Source of the DNA: Ramlibacter monticola
GTDB taxonomy: Bacteria; Pseudomonadota; Gammaproteobacteria; Burkholderiales; Burkholderiaceae_C
Length of the DNA: 64,000 nucleotides
Direction of reading: 5' to 3'
NCBI RefSeq assembly: GCF_016722785.1
Contig: NZ_JAEQNE010000002.1
Location: 1,054,001 to 1,118,000, forward strand
This document shows, in pieces, positions 9,098 to 17,082 of this stretch; position 1 is the first letter of the stretch, and every line of letters begins with the position of its first letter. The position numbers and the translations under genes were made by a program. The notes under the pieces were generated by a model, which was not told where the DNA came from, made no database searches, and was given only the letters and a program-made list of their open reading frames with translations.

Positions 9098-9490
9098 CTA
9101 GAACATTCCGTTGGCGTTCTTCGCTTCCTTCGGCACCACCTGCAGCACGTCCCAGTGCTCGACCACCTTGCCCCCGGCGTCGAGCCGGAAGATGTCGATG
9201 CCGGCCCAGTGCGGGTCGGCATCGCCCGGCCAGTGCTGGTAGCAGTGCAGCACGACCAGGTCGCCCTCGGCGACCGCGCGCCGGAACTCCACCCGCTTGC
9301 CGGGGTAGTCGCGCGCCATCTTCTCGAAGTATTCGATGAAGGCCGCCTTGCCGTCGCCGACGTGCGGGTTGTGCTGGATGTACGTGGCGCCGGCGTAGCG
9401 CTCCATCGCCGCGGCCGGCTGGCACTGGTTGAACGCCAGGTCGTAGAAGGCCTGGGCGTTGCGCTTGTTGCGCTCGAGGATGTCCTGCAT
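9098..9490 (-). CDS. SnoaL-like / NTF2-fold protein
   Basis: This small protein of 130 residues has the SnoaL-like (nuclear transport factor 2) fold, a conical alpha-beta barrel used by polyketide cyclases, isomerases and many enzymes of unknown activity. The typical pattern is visible: [19 protein letters not shown] (about residues 38-56), [20 protein letters not shown] and the C-terminal [13 protein letters not shown]. The ATG at 9490 is chosen because GGGAG lies five bases before it; a GTG at 9502 is the alternative. It sits in a three-gene run with two periplasmic receptors, so it may act on the imported compound. The reaction is unknown. Confidence 0.8.
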   Translation of the reverse strand: MQDILERNKRNAQAFYDLAFNQCQPAAAMERYAGATYIQHNPHVGDGKAAFIEYFEKMARDYPGKRVEFRRAVAEGDLVVLHCYQHWPGDADPHWAGIDIFRLDAGGKVVEHWDVLQVVPKEAKNANGMF

Positions 9491-9527
9491 GGCGTCTCCC
9501 ACGGCGGCCGCGCGGGAGGGCCGCCAA

Positions 9528-10511
9528 TCACTCGGGCTTGATTCTGGCCCGTTCCACCACGAGCTTCCAGCGCTTCTGTTCCTGGGCGATGAACTGCGCG
9601 AACTGCGCCGGCGTGCCGCCCACGGCCTGGGCCGCGTCCTGCGTCAGCCGCTCCAGCGCGGCATTGGACTTCATGGCCTTCTGCGTCTCGGCGGCGAGAC
9701 GGTCGACGTTCGCCTGCGTCATGCTCGCCGGCGCCAGCATGCCGTACCACTGCGTCATCTCGAAGCCGGGGAAGCCCTGCTCGGCCACCGTGGGCACGTC
9801 CGGCAGCTGCGGCAGCCGCTGGGTCGAGCCGGTGGCGATGCAGCGCAGCTTGCCCGCCTTGATGTGCGGCAGGATGGCGGAGGCCCCGACCGAGGCGGCG
9901 TCGAGGCGGCCGGCCAGCAGGTCGGTGAGCTGCGGGCCGGTGCCCTTGTAGGGAATGTGCAGCAGGAAGATGCCGGCGGTCATCTTCAGGTACTCGAAGG
10001 CGAGGTGGCCGGCGCTGCCATTGCCGGCCGAGCCGTAATTCATCCGGCCGGGCTTGCTCTTCGCCAGCGCGATGAACTCCTTCAGGTCCTTCGCCGGCAC
10101 GTCCGGGTGCACCACGTAGAGGCTGGGCACCTTGGCCAGCAGGCTGACCGGCTTGAAGTCCTTGTTCGGGTCGTACGGGATACGGTCGTACATGTACGGG
10201 TTCACCGCCAGCGTGCCGATGTGGCCCAGGATGATGGTGTGCTGGTCGTCCGCGCGCGCCACTTCGGCCATGGCGATGTTGCCGGAGGCGCCGGGCTTGT
10301 TGTCCACGAACACGTTCTGGCCCAGGGCCTTGCTCAGTTCGCCGGCCGCGGAGCGGGCGATGATTTCCGAGCTGCCGCCCGGCGCGAAGGGCACCACGAA
10401 GCGGATCGGCTTGGCGGGCCAGCCGCCCTGCGCGAAGGAAGCGGCCGGCAGCAGGCCGGCCAGCGCGGCGCCGCCGCCGGCGGCCAGGATGGAGCGTCTC
10501 GTGTGGTTCAT
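9528..10511 (-). CDS. Bug/TctC-family substrate-binding protein
   Basis: This is the third TTT-type receptor in the window (327 residues from the ATG at 10511; an upstream in-frame extension lacks support). The signal peptide [20 protein letters not shown] has a twin-arginine look and would be cut near SFAQG. It then shows [34 protein letters not shown] and [20 protein letters not shown] as expected for Bug proteins. It is first in the operon with the SnoaL-like and NitT/TauT-like genes, which points to uptake and conversion of one compound. No membrane transport component is present. Confidence 0.9.
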   Translation of the reverse strand: MNHTRRSILAAGGGAALAGLLPAASFAQGGWPAKPIRFVVPFAPGGSSEIIARSAAGELSKALGQNVFVDNKPGASGNIAMAEVARADDQHTIILGHIGTLAVNPYMYDRIPYDPNKDFKPVSLLAKVPSLYVVHPDVPAKDLKEFIALAKSKPGRMNYGSAGNGSAGHLAFEYLKMTAGIFLLHIPYKGTGPQLTDLLAGRLDAASVGASAILPHIKAGKLRCIATGSTQRLPQLPDVPTVAEQGFPGFEMTQWYGMLAPASMTQANVDRLAAETQKAMKSNAALERLTQDAAQAVGGTPAQFAQFIAQEQKRWKLVVERARIKPE

Positions 10512-10581
10512 GGGGACTACTGGAAGGAAGCCGCATCGCGGCAAGGCCGCGAGCTTACCCGCCGGCGCTGTCGACGCGCTG

Positions 10582-11130
10582 TCAGTCGCCCACCGGTCCC
10601 GCCTCGGCGAACACCCGCGCGTACAGCACGGTGTCGATCAGGCAGCCGTCCTTGGTCGCCGCGCTGCGCAGCACCGCCTCGCGCGCGAAGCCGGCCTTCT
10701 CCAGCACGCGCATCGAGGCCGGGTTCCAGTCGAACACCTGCGCTTCCAGCCGCGCGAACAGCCGCTCGCGGCCGATGCGCCCGGCCAGCGCCGCGGCCGC
10801 CGCGCTGGCGATGCCGCGGCCCCAGTGCGGTTCGCCCAGCCAGTAGCCGAACTGCGCCGTGGCGGCGAAGATGCCGTCCCCGGCGATCACGCCGATGCCG
10901 CCCACCGCGCGCCCGTCCATGGCGATCGCGAGCTGGATGCTGGCGCCCGGGTTCGCCGCGATCTCCAGCCAGTGATCGGCGTCGCGCTCGGTGTAGGGGT
11001 GCGGAAAGGTGTGCGTCATGTTGCGCCACACCTTGCGGTTGTTGGCTTCCCGGATCAGGTCTTCCTTGTCCGCGGCGCGCCAGGGGCGCAGCACGCACCC
11101 GGGCAGGTCGGTCGGCAGGTGCACGCTCAT
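10582..11130 (-). CDS. GNAT-family N-acetyltransferase (RimJ/RimL-like)
   Basis: This 182-residue acetyltransferase of the GNAT fold uses acetyl-CoA to modify an amine. The N-terminus (LPGCVLRPWRAADKEDLIRE) and the acetyl-CoA binding core GYWLGEPHWGRGIASAAAAA (about residues 95-114) match the RimJ/RimL subgroup; NPASMRVLEKAGFAREA is the conserved C-terminal strand-helix. It is the last gene of a probable operon with a 169-residue membrane protein and a 33-residue ORF upstream. The substrate is unknown; ribosomal protein N-termini, free amino acids or antibiotics are all possible in this subgroup. Confidence 0.85.
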   Translation of the reverse strand: MSVHLPTDLPGCVLRPWRAADKEDLIREANNRKVWRNMTHTFPHPYTERDADHWLEIAANPGASIQLAIAMDGRAVGGIGVIAGDGIFAATAQFGYWLGEPHWGRGIASAAAAALAGRIGRERLFARLEAQVFDWNPASMRVLEKAGFAREAVLRSAATKDGCLIDTVLYARVFAEAGPVGD

Positions 11131-11139
11131 CCGGCAATG

Positions 11140-11649
11140 CTATTTCAGCTTGCGGTCCTCCCGCTTGGCCTCCTCCATCGCCTCGGGTTCCAGTTCCTCG
11201 GCCGAGCGGTTCAGGTGCAGGAACAAGCCCCAGGCGGCGAGCAGCAGGGAGATCGCGCCCAGCAGGGCCGCCGGATAGACCAGCAGCTGGATGTCCTGGT
11301 GCAGCGCCTTGAAGGTGGCGACCAGGCCCTCGATGACCAGCGCCACCACCAGCACGACCAGGAAGCGCGAAAGGAAGCGCCGCACCCGCGTGGGCGCGCT
11401 CACGTGCGCCTCGCGGATCACCTCCTCCTCGGCGATGGTCTGCGCCATCTGCAGCGCGACCACCGCCGCGGCGAGCAGGCCGACGGCTTCGATGATTTCC
11501 TGCGCGGCCTGGGCGTCGAGGCCGGAGGCGGCGGCCTGCCAACCCATGCGGGCGGCAACGGCCGTGAGCAGCAGGGAGGCGGCGCCGAACAGCAGCGCCA
11601 TGACGCCCTGCACGACGCCGAAGGCGGTCAGGACGCGCTTGAGCCGCAT
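11140..11649 (-). CDS. Small integral membrane protein of unknown function
   Basis: I do not recognise a named family. The protein has 169 residues and about four hydrophobic segments: residues 9-32 (FGVVQGVMALLFGAASLLL), 53-72 (IEAVGLLAAAVVALQMA), 90-112 (FLSRFLVVLVVALVIEGLVA) and 121-144 (LLVYPAALLGAISLLLAAWG). The C-terminus is a charged tail (EELEPEAMEEAKREDRKLK), probably cytoplasmic. It lies 9 bases upstream of the GNAT gene on the same strand and 5 bases after a tiny ORF, so the three are probably cotranscribed. Confidence 0.7.
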   Translation of the reverse strand: MRLKRVLTAFGVVQGVMALLFGAASLLLTAVAARMGWQAAASGLDAQAAQEIIEAVGLLAAAVVALQMAQTIAEEEVIREAHVSAPTRVRRFLSRFLVVLVVALVIEGLVATFKALHQDIQLLVYPAALLGAISLLLAAWGLFLHLNRSAEELEPEAMEEAKREDRKLK

Positions 11650-11654
11650 CGCGC

Positions 11655-11756
11655 TCAGCCGCCGAGTTCCTTGACGCGATCGGAAGCCCAGCGCGCCACG
11701 GCCTGTTCGTCTTCGATGGCGATGCGATCGGGCTGCTCGCCCGGCTGGCTGTCCAT
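11655..11756 (-). CDS. Small ORF (33 residues), hypothetical
   Basis: This short frame encodes MDSQPGEQPDRIAIEDEQAV followed by ARWASDRVKELGG. GGGAG lies about 10 bases before the ATG. It ends 5 bases before the start of the membrane protein gene, and its third codon positions are GC-rich like the neighbours. It is hydrophilic and mostly helical. I do not recognise it. It may be a real micro-protein of the three-gene operon or a chance frame; position and ribosome site favour the former. Confidence 0.45.
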   Translation of the reverse strand: MDSQPGEQPDRIAIEDEQAVARWASDRVKELGG

Positions 11757-11843
11757 GGCCTGGTCACTCCCTGGTGTGGTCGACCCGCAAAGCTAACGCA
11801 GCCGCGCCGCGTCCCCTGTAGGCGCGGACCGTATGATCCGGAC

Positions 11844-13067
11844 ATGCCGGCATATGCATTCGAGGCCCTGGACACGGAAGGCGCCACCCAGAAGGGCGTG
11901 ATCGAGGCCGACACGGCCAGGGCTGCGCGCGGATTGCTGCGCGGCCGCTCCCTGGTGCCGCTGGAGGTGCGCCCGGTCGCGGCCGGCGACGCCGGGACGG
12001 CCGGCGCCGCCCGCGGGCTGCTGCGCCGCCGGGTGTTCACGGCCACCGGGCTGTCGATCTGGACCCGGCAGCTCGCCGGCCTGGTCGGCTCCGGCCTCAC
12101 CCTGGAACGCGCGCTCACCGCCCTGGCCGACGAGGCCGAGAACGAGCACCACCACCACCTCGTGGCCGCCCTGCGCGCCGAGGTGAACGCCGGCTCGTCC
12201 TTCGCCAAGGCGCTGGCGCGCTTCCCGCGCGAGTTCTCCGAGATCTACATCGCGGTGGTCGGCGCGGGCGAGCAGAGCGGCCATCTCGGGCTGGTGCTGG
12301 AGCGCCTGGCCGACGACCTGGAGGAGCGCCAGGCGCTCAACGCCAAGCTGCTGGCCGCCACCCTGTACCCGGCCATCGTGACGGTCGCCGCGATCGTGAT
12401 CGTGCTGCTGCTGATGACCTACGTGGTGCCGCAGGTCGCCAACGTGTTCGCCGGCACCAAGAGGGCCCTGCCGATGCTGACCGTGCTGATGCTGGCGCTC
12501 AGCAGCTTCGTGCGCAGCTGGGGCCTGGTCGTGCTCGGGGCGCTGGCCGTCGCGTTCGCGTCGCTGCGGCTGTCGCTGCGCAATCCGGCCTTCCGCGAAC
12601 GCTTCGATGCCGGCTGGCTCAAGCTGCCGCTGGTGGGCCGCCTCGCGCGCGGCTACAACGCGGCGCGTTTCGCCGGCACGCTGGCGATGCTGGCCGGCGC
12701 CGGCGTGCCGATCCTGAAGGCGCTGCAGGCCGCCGCCGAGACCCTCGGCAACCGCGCGATGCGGGCCGATGCGCTGGACGCGCTGGTGCTGGTGCGCGAA
12801 GGCGCGCCGCTGGCCTCCGCGATCGGCCAGAAGAAGCGCTTCCCCGGGCTGCTCGGCATGTTCGCGCGGCTGGGCGAGCAGACCGGCCAGCTGCCGACGA
12901 TGCTGCAGCGGGCCGCGAACCAGCTCTCCGCCGAAGTGCAGCGGCGCGCCCTGCAGATGGCGACCCTGCTGGAGCCGCTGCTGATCGTCGGCATGGGCCT
13001 GGTCGTGATGCTGATCGTGCTGGCGGTCCTGCTGCCGATCATCCAGCTGAACCAGTGGGTACGATAA
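11844..13067 (+). CDS. gspF: Type II secretion / type IV pilus assembly inner-membrane protein GspF-like
   Basis: This 407-residue protein has two repeated T2SSF domains (about residues 68-192 and 270-395), each starting with a Q-L-A/G-x-L-G-type helix (WTRQLAGLVGSGLTLERALT and FAGTLAMLAGAGVPILKALQ), separated and followed by hydrophobic membrane segments (about 170-195, 220-240 and 375-400). It opens with MPAYAFEALDTEGATQKGVI as GspF proteins do. GspF/PilC forms the inner-membrane platform that the GspE ATPase acts on. No gspD, gspE or pseudopilin genes are nearby, so the rest of the system must be encoded elsewhere. A TATGAT -10-like hexamer lies about 10 bases upstream. Confidence 0.88.
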   Translation: MPAYAFEALDTEGATQKGVIEADTARAARGLLRGRSLVPLEVRPVAAGDAGTAGAARGLLRRRVFTATGLSIWTRQLAGLVGSGLTLERALTALADEAENEHHHHLVAALRAEVNAGSSFAKALARFPREFSEIYIAVVGAGEQSGHLGLVLERLADDLEERQALNAKLLAATLYPAIVTVAAIVIVLLLMTYVVPQVANVFAGTKRALPMLTVLMLALSSFVRSWGLVVLGALAVAFASLRLSLRNPAFRERFDAGWLKLPLVGRLARGYNAARFAGTLAMLAGAGVPILKALQAAAETLGNRAMRADALDALVLVREGAPLASAIGQKKRFPGLLGMFARLGEQTGQLPTMLQRAANQLSAEVQRRALQMATLLEPLLIVGMGLVVMLIVLAVLLPIIQLNQWVR

Positions 13068-13071
13068 GGCC

Positions 13072-13977
13072 ATGCCCCCGCCTTCCCTCGAGAACAAGCT
13101 GGTCGTCGCGATCGCCTCGCGCGCCCTGTTCGACTTCGAGGAAGAGAACCGGGTGTTCGAGAGCGGCGACGCCGCCGGCTACATGCGGCTGCAGCTGGAG
13201 CGGCTGGAGCAGCCGGCCCGGCCCGGCATCGCCTTCTCGCTGATCCGCAAGCTGCTCGCCTTCAACGACGCCACGGCGCAGCGGGTGGAGGTGGTCGTGC
13301 TTTCCCGCAACGACCCCGTCTCCGGCATGCGCGTGTTCCGCTCGGCCGACCACGCCGGCATCCACTTGCAGCGCGGCGTGTTCACCCAGGGCCGCTCGCC
13401 CTTCGGCTACCTGCGGCCGCTGAAGGCCACGCTGTTCCTGTCGGCCAACGGCGACGACGTGCGCGGTGCGCTGGCGGCCGGCTTTCCCGCCGCCCACGTG
13501 CTGACCGAATCGGTGCTGGCCAGCGCGAACTACCCGAACGAGGTGCGCATCGCCTTCGACGGCGACGCCGTGCTGTTCTCCGACCAGGCCGAGCGCGTGT
13601 TCCAGGCCGAGGGGCTGGAGGCGTTCCAGCAGCACGAACTGACCCACGCCGCCGAGCCGCTGCCGGGCGGCCCCTTCAAGCCGCTGCTGGCCGCGCTGCA
13701 CCGGCTGCAGCAGGCCGGCGACGCGCAGATGCGCATCCGCACCGCGCTGGTCACGGCGCGCAGCGCCCCCGCGCACGAGCGCGCGATCCGCACGCTGATG
13801 GACTGGAAGATCCACGTCGACGAGGCGATGTTCCTCGGCGGCCTGGACAAGAGCGAGTTCCTGCGCGAGTTCGAGCCGGACTTCTTCTTCGACGACCAGA
13901 CCGGCCACGTGAAGCGCGCGGCGCTGCACGTGCCCGCAGGGCACGTTGCCGCGGGGATTGCGAACGCAGTGCCTTGA
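13072..13977 (+). CDS. 5'-nucleotidase (cytosolic NT5C1 family)
   Basis: This 301-residue protein belongs to the family of cytosolic IA/IB-type 5'-nucleotidases, which hydrolyse nucleoside monophosphates to nucleosides and phosphate. Visible signatures include the opening LVVAIASRALFDFEEENRVF, SRNDPVSGMRVFRSADHAGI (about residues 79-98), the acidic DGDAVLFSDQAERVF and the C-terminal EFEPDFFFDDQTGHV with the paired aspartates. It starts 4 bases after the gspF stop, so both are probably on one mRNA although functionally unrelated. A half copy of the palindromic repeat family begins 10 bases after its stop. Confidence 0.85.
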   Translation: MPPPSLENKLVVAIASRALFDFEEENRVFESGDAAGYMRLQLERLEQPARPGIAFSLIRKLLAFNDATAQRVEVVVLSRNDPVSGMRVFRSADHAGIHLQRGVFTQGRSPFGYLRPLKATLFLSANGDDVRGALAAGFPAAHVLTESVLASANYPNEVRIAFDGDAVLFSDQAERVFQAEGLEAFQQHELTHAAEPLPGGPFKPLLAALHRLQQAGDAQMRIRTALVTARSAPAHERAIRTLMDWKIHVDEAMFLGGLDKSEFLREFEPDFFFDDQTGHVKRAALHVPAGHVAAGIANAVP

Positions 13978-13987
13978 CGGGGACAGG

Positions 13988-14046
13988 AAAACCTTTGACG
14001 GTTTCTTTTGCGTCCTCTGCGTACCCTTCGCGTCCTCTGCGTCCGG
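13988..14046. repeat. Half copy of the ACGCAGAGGACGC palindromic element
   Basis: A small hairpin (AAACC-TTTGAC-GGTTT, 13989-14004) leads into TTTTGCGTCCTCTGCGTAC and a second CGTCCTCTGCGTCCGG unit. This matches only the right arm of the complete palindromes at 25096-25200 and 40233-40341; the left arm is missing. It lies between the convergent 5'-nucleotidase and EamA genes. Confidence 0.8.
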
Positions 14047-14056
14047 ATGTTGGCCT

Positions 14057-15019
14057 TTACCGCGGCCCGCGCGCTTCCCGGCGGGCAATCCACAGCGTCG
14101 ACAGGCAGATCACCAGGCCGCCGGCCAGCGTCGAGCGGCTCGGCCGGTCCGCGAACCAGATCCAGCCGATCAGCGTGGCCCACACCAGTTCCAGGAACTT
14201 GACCGATTGCGTGGCGGAGATGTCCGCCGTCGCATAGGAGCGCGTGAGGCAGTAGTGCGCCGTGCTTCCCAGCAGCCCGCAGGCCAGGAACAGCAGCCAG
14301 TGCACGAGCCCGGGCGCCTGCCAGTGCCACAGCGCCAGCGGCAGGCTCAACGCCGTGACGCTGATGCTCTGCCACGCCACGATCACCTCCGGCCGCTCGT
14401 AGCGCGTGAGCGCCTTGGTGATCAGGAAGGAGGCGGCGAACACCGGCGAGGACGCCAGCATCACCAGGTTGTAGAGGCCGCCGCTGCCGGCCAGCTTGGG
14501 CGCCACCACGACCAGCACGCCCGCCAGCCCGATCCCGGCGGCCAGCCAGCGCTCCCACCGCATCGGCTCCTTGAACACCAGCACCGCGCCCAGCATGATG
14601 AAGATCGGCCCGATGAATCCGATCGCGGTGACGTCGGCGATCGGGATGTGCGGCAGCGCGATGAACCACAGCACCAGGCCGACCGTGTGCACCGCGCCGC
14701 GCGTGAACTGCCCCGCCACGTTCTTCGGCCAGTAGGCGCCCAGCCCGGCGCGCAGCATCAGCGGCAGCATCACGGCGAAGCCCATGAGGTAGCGCAGGAA
14801 CTGCGTCTGGAACGGGTCCAGCGTCAGCGACAGCCCGCGCATCAGCGAGTTCAGGATGACGAACAGGAGGCCGGAGACCGTCGACCAGAGCAGCGCCCGC
14901 ACGTTGGGCGGCAGGCGCTCCATGCGGCGCTGGACGACCGCCGCGTGGCGGGCGAACAGGTGGCGCCGCGCGGCGCGGCGTCCGGCGGCGGGCGGGCTGG
15001 ACTGCATGGAAGCAGCCAC
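14057..15019 (-). CDS. EamA/DMT-superfamily transporter
   Basis: This drug/metabolite-transporter superfamily protein (320 residues) should have ten membrane helices in two five-helix EamA repeats. After a long, basic N-terminus (residues 1-40, with possible shorter starts at M5 and M33) the helices begin at ALLWSTVSGLLFVILNSLMR. Other segments include FIGPIFIMLGAVLVFKEPMR, which ends the first repeat, and FLELVWATLIGWIWFADRPS in the second. Such proteins export amino acids, nucleosides or riboflavin-like metabolites. Nothing nearby fixes the substrate. Confidence 0.88.
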   Translation of the reverse strand: MAASMQSSPPAAGRRAARRHLFARHAAVVQRRMERLPPNVRALLWSTVSGLLFVILNSLMRGLSLTLDPFQTQFLRYLMGFAVMLPLMLRAGLGAYWPKNVAGQFTRGAVHTVGLVLWFIALPHIPIADVTAIGFIGPIFIMLGAVLVFKEPMRWERWLAAGIGLAGVLVVVAPKLAGSGGLYNLVMLASSPVFAASFLITKALTRYERPEVIVAWQSISVTALSLPLALWHWQAPGLVHWLLFLACGLLGSTAHYCLTRSYATADISATQSVKFLELVWATLIGWIWFADRPSRSTLAGGLVICLSTLWIARREARGPR

Positions 15020-15058
15020 TATAGGGCGGAAGCCCGGAAGAGAACGAAGGCAGTACGC

Positions 15059-15385
15059 TCAGGGCTGCACGCGGCAGGTCGCCCCGTGCGTGTGCTGCGC
15101 GTGCACGTCGCCCGGCACCACCTTGTGCACCATCAGTTGCGCGTACATCGCCAGCCGCAGCACGAAGCCATGGCGCAGGTCGCAGCGCACGGCGGCAGGC
15201 TCCTGCCCCACGGCCTGGGCCTGGCTGCCGGTCAGGTCCACCCGCACGGTGGCCGCTTCGCGCCGGGAGCCCTCGATGCTGATGGCCATGATCACCGCCA
15301 GCACGATCCACGGAACGAAATGACCCCAAGCGTGCAGCATTTCGACGGGCCGCGCGTGGGTTCGGTGGGCGCTTGCGATCGGCAT
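15059..15385 (-). CDS. Hypothetical protein with one membrane segment
   Basis: I do not recognise this protein. From the ATG at 15385 it has 108 residues; alternatives are an ATG at 15340 (93 residues) and one at 15448. None has a good ribosome site. The 15448 start is less likely because a 14-bp palindrome that looks like an operator would then lie inside the gene. It has one hydrophobic segment (FVPWIVLAVIMAISIEG) and then a presumably periplasmic part with two cysteines (AAVRCDLRHG and HGATCRVQP at the end). It is followed 39 bp later by the EamA transporter on the same strand. Confidence 0.55.
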   Translation of the reverse strand: MPIASAHRTHARPVEMLHAWGHFVPWIVLAVIMAISIEGSRREAATVRVDLTGSQAQAVGQEPAAVRCDLRHGFVLRLAMYAQLMVHKVVPGDVHAQHTHGATCRVQP

Positions 15386-15419
15386 GCACGCACGGTACGA
15401 CTGCGCCGGGCTCGCTTCG

Positions 15420-15433
15420 TTGACAGCTGTCAA
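15420..15433. promoter_or_regulatory. Perfect 14-bp palindrome TTGACAGCTGTCAA
   Basis: This sequence is identical to its reverse complement and offers a TTGACA -35-like hexamer on each strand. It lies between the divergently placed start region of the hypothetical protein gene and the end of the AcuI-type gene. An operator or -35 role is possible, but no convincing -10 follows at 16-18 bases on the minus strand. Confidence 0.35.
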
Positions 15434-15504
15434 TGTCGCCGATGGCAAGCGCCGGCGTCGGATGGCCGGTAGGCGCTGCTACGCGCCCGGCTTAATGCGA
15501 GGAA

Positions 15505-16488
15505 TCAACCGGCGGCGGTGTTCACCACGATACGCCCTCGTACCTGGCCGGCCATGAGCCGCTGCGCGGCGGCCACGGCCTGCGCCAGCGGGACCTCGCT
15601 GGTCATGGTCTCCAGCAGCGCCGGGTCGAGGTCGCGGGCCAGCCGGTGCCAGGCCTGCTCGCGCAGGTGCATCGGAGCCATCACGCTGTCCACCCCGAGC
15701 AGAGCGACGCCCCGCAGGATGAAGGGCATCACCGTGGCGGGCAGGTCGAGGCCTTGCGCCAGGCCGCAGGCAGCGACCGCGCCGCCATAGCGCACCTGGG
15801 CGCATGCGTTGGCGAGGGTATGGCTGCCCACCGCATCGACCACGCCGGCCCAGCGCTCCTTCTGCAGGGGCTTGCCCGGTGCCGCCAGTTCCGCGCGGTC
15901 GATCACCTCGGCGGCGCCCAGCTTGCGCAGGTACTCGCCCTCGCTCGCCTTGCCGGTCGCGGCCACCACCTTGTGGCCCATCTGCGCCAGCACCGCGGTG
16001 GCCACCGAACCGACCCCGCCGGTGGCGCCGGTCACCAGCACTTCGCCGTCGCCCGGACGCAGGCCGTGGCGCTCCAGCGCCAGCACGCACAGCATGGCCG
16101 TGTACCCGGCCGTCCCGATCGCCATCGCCTGGCGGGCGCCCAGCGCCGCGGGCCGGCGCACCAGCCACTGGCCCTTCAGCCGCGCCTTGCCGGCCAGGCA
16201 GCCCTTGTGGGTCTCGCCCACGCCGAAACCGTTGAGCACCACCGCGTCGCCCTGCTTCCAGCGCGGGTCGGCGCTGTCGACCACCGTGCCGGAGCCGTCG
16301 ATGCCGGCCACCATGGGCCAGCTGCGCACCACCGGCGAGCGGTTGGTGATCGCGAGCCCGTCCTTGAAATTGAGGGTGGAATATTCGATGGCGACCGTGA
16401 CGTCGCCTTCCGGCAGGAAGCTGTCGTCCACCTCGCGGACCGTCGCGCTGAACTCCGGGTTCTTGTCGAGGACCAGGGCCTGGAACAT
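15505..16488 (-). CDS. acuI: Acrylyl-CoA reductase AcuI/YhdH-family quinone oxidoreductase
   Basis: This medium-chain dehydrogenase/reductase of 327 residues belongs to the AcuI/YhdH group, which reduces acrylyl-CoA with NADPH and detoxifies this reactive intermediate. It opens with MFQALVLDK, contains STLNFKDGLAITNRSPVV (about residues 37-54) and the NADPH motif VLVTGATGGVGSVATAVLAQ (about 149-168). The ATG at 16488 has AAGGAGG eight bases upstream, so longer frames are rejected. It is downstream of the cNMP-binding gene on the same strand. The specific substrate is inferred from family membership. Confidence 0.85.
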   Translation of the reverse strand: MFQALVLDKNPEFSATVREVDDSFLPEGDVTVAIEYSTLNFKDGLAITNRSPVVRSWPMVAGIDGSGTVVDSADPRWKQGDAVVLNGFGVGETHKGCLAGKARLKGQWLVRRPAALGARQAMAIGTAGYTAMLCVLALERHGLRPGDGEVLVTGATGGVGSVATAVLAQMGHKVVAATGKASEGEYLRKLGAAEVIDRAELAAPGKPLQKERWAGVVDAVGSHTLANACAQVRYGGAVAACGLAQGLDLPATVMPFILRGVALLGVDSVMAPMHLREQAWHRLARDLDPALLETMTSEVPLAQAVAAAQRLMAGQVRGRIVVNTAAG

Positions 16489-16522
16489 GGTGCACGCCTC
16501 CTTTGCGGTACGAATCTTCGGC

Positions 16523-17077
16523 TCACCCGACACGCTGGCGCAAGACCTTGACCAGCTGGCTGCTGATGTTGCGCAGCCTTTGCGCCAGCAGCTGCGTCAG
16601 CTTGACCAGCAGCTTGGCGCCGATGTCCGGCCGCGCGCGGATCAGACGCTCGACCCCGGCGCGGTCCAGCACCGCCGCCTCCACCTCGCCCAGCGCCCAG
16701 CAGCTCGCGTAGCGGGGTTCGCCGTCGAACATCGACATCTCGCCCAGCACCGTGCCGGGCCGCAGGACGGCGAGCCGGGTATTGTCGCCCCGCAGGTCGC
16801 GGTCGGCGTCCGGCCCGATGCGCTTGCCGACGTCCACCGAGCCGCGCAGCAGCAGCATCATCCAGTCGTCGGCGTCGCCCTCCGCGATCAGCATCTGCCC
16901 CGGCTGCGCGCGCACGTGGACCATCAGCGAGCCGAGCACGTCCACTTCCACCGGCGTGAAGTCCTGCAGCAGCACGCTGTGCTCCATCAGTTCCGGCAGG
17001 CCCGAGAGGCGCTCGCAGCATCCCAGCACCTCCAGTCCGGCGGCGCGCATCTGGTCCTCCAGCGTGGGGGTGGCCAT
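16523..17077 (-). CDS. Cyclic-nucleotide-binding-domain protein without DNA-binding domain
   Basis: The product (184 residues) is essentially a single CRP-like cNMP domain. The beta-barrel opens at VRAQPGQMLIAEGDADDWMM (about residues 54-73) and the phosphate-binding cassette reads GEMSMFDGEPRYAS, keeping the Gly-Glu and Arg that hold the cyclic phosphate. The C-terminal helix LLVKLTQLLAQRLRNISSQL matches the dimer helix of CRP, but no helix-turn-helix follows. It is the last gene of the MlaE-F-D-lipoprotein operon, 5 bases after the lipoprotein gene, so it may tune that lipid transporter by binding a nucleotide or a partner. Ligand and partner are unknown. Confidence 0.8.
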   Translation of the reverse strand: MATPTLEDQMRAAGLEVLGCCERLSGLPELMEHSVLLQDFTPVEVDVLGSLMVHVRAQPGQMLIAEGDADDWMMLLLRGSVDVGKRIGPDADRDLRGDNTRLAVLRPGTVLGEMSMFDGEPRYASCWALGEVEAAVLDRAGVERLIRARPDIGAKLLVKLTQLLAQRLRNISSQLVKVLRQRVG

Positions 17078-17082
17078 GGCGT

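Noticed and set aside
13988-14046. CRISPR-like repeat units (ACGCAGAGGACGC) at this and two other places
   Set aside because: The units are arranged as inverted arms of a hairpin, not as regularly spaced direct repeats with unique spacers, and no cas genes are present.
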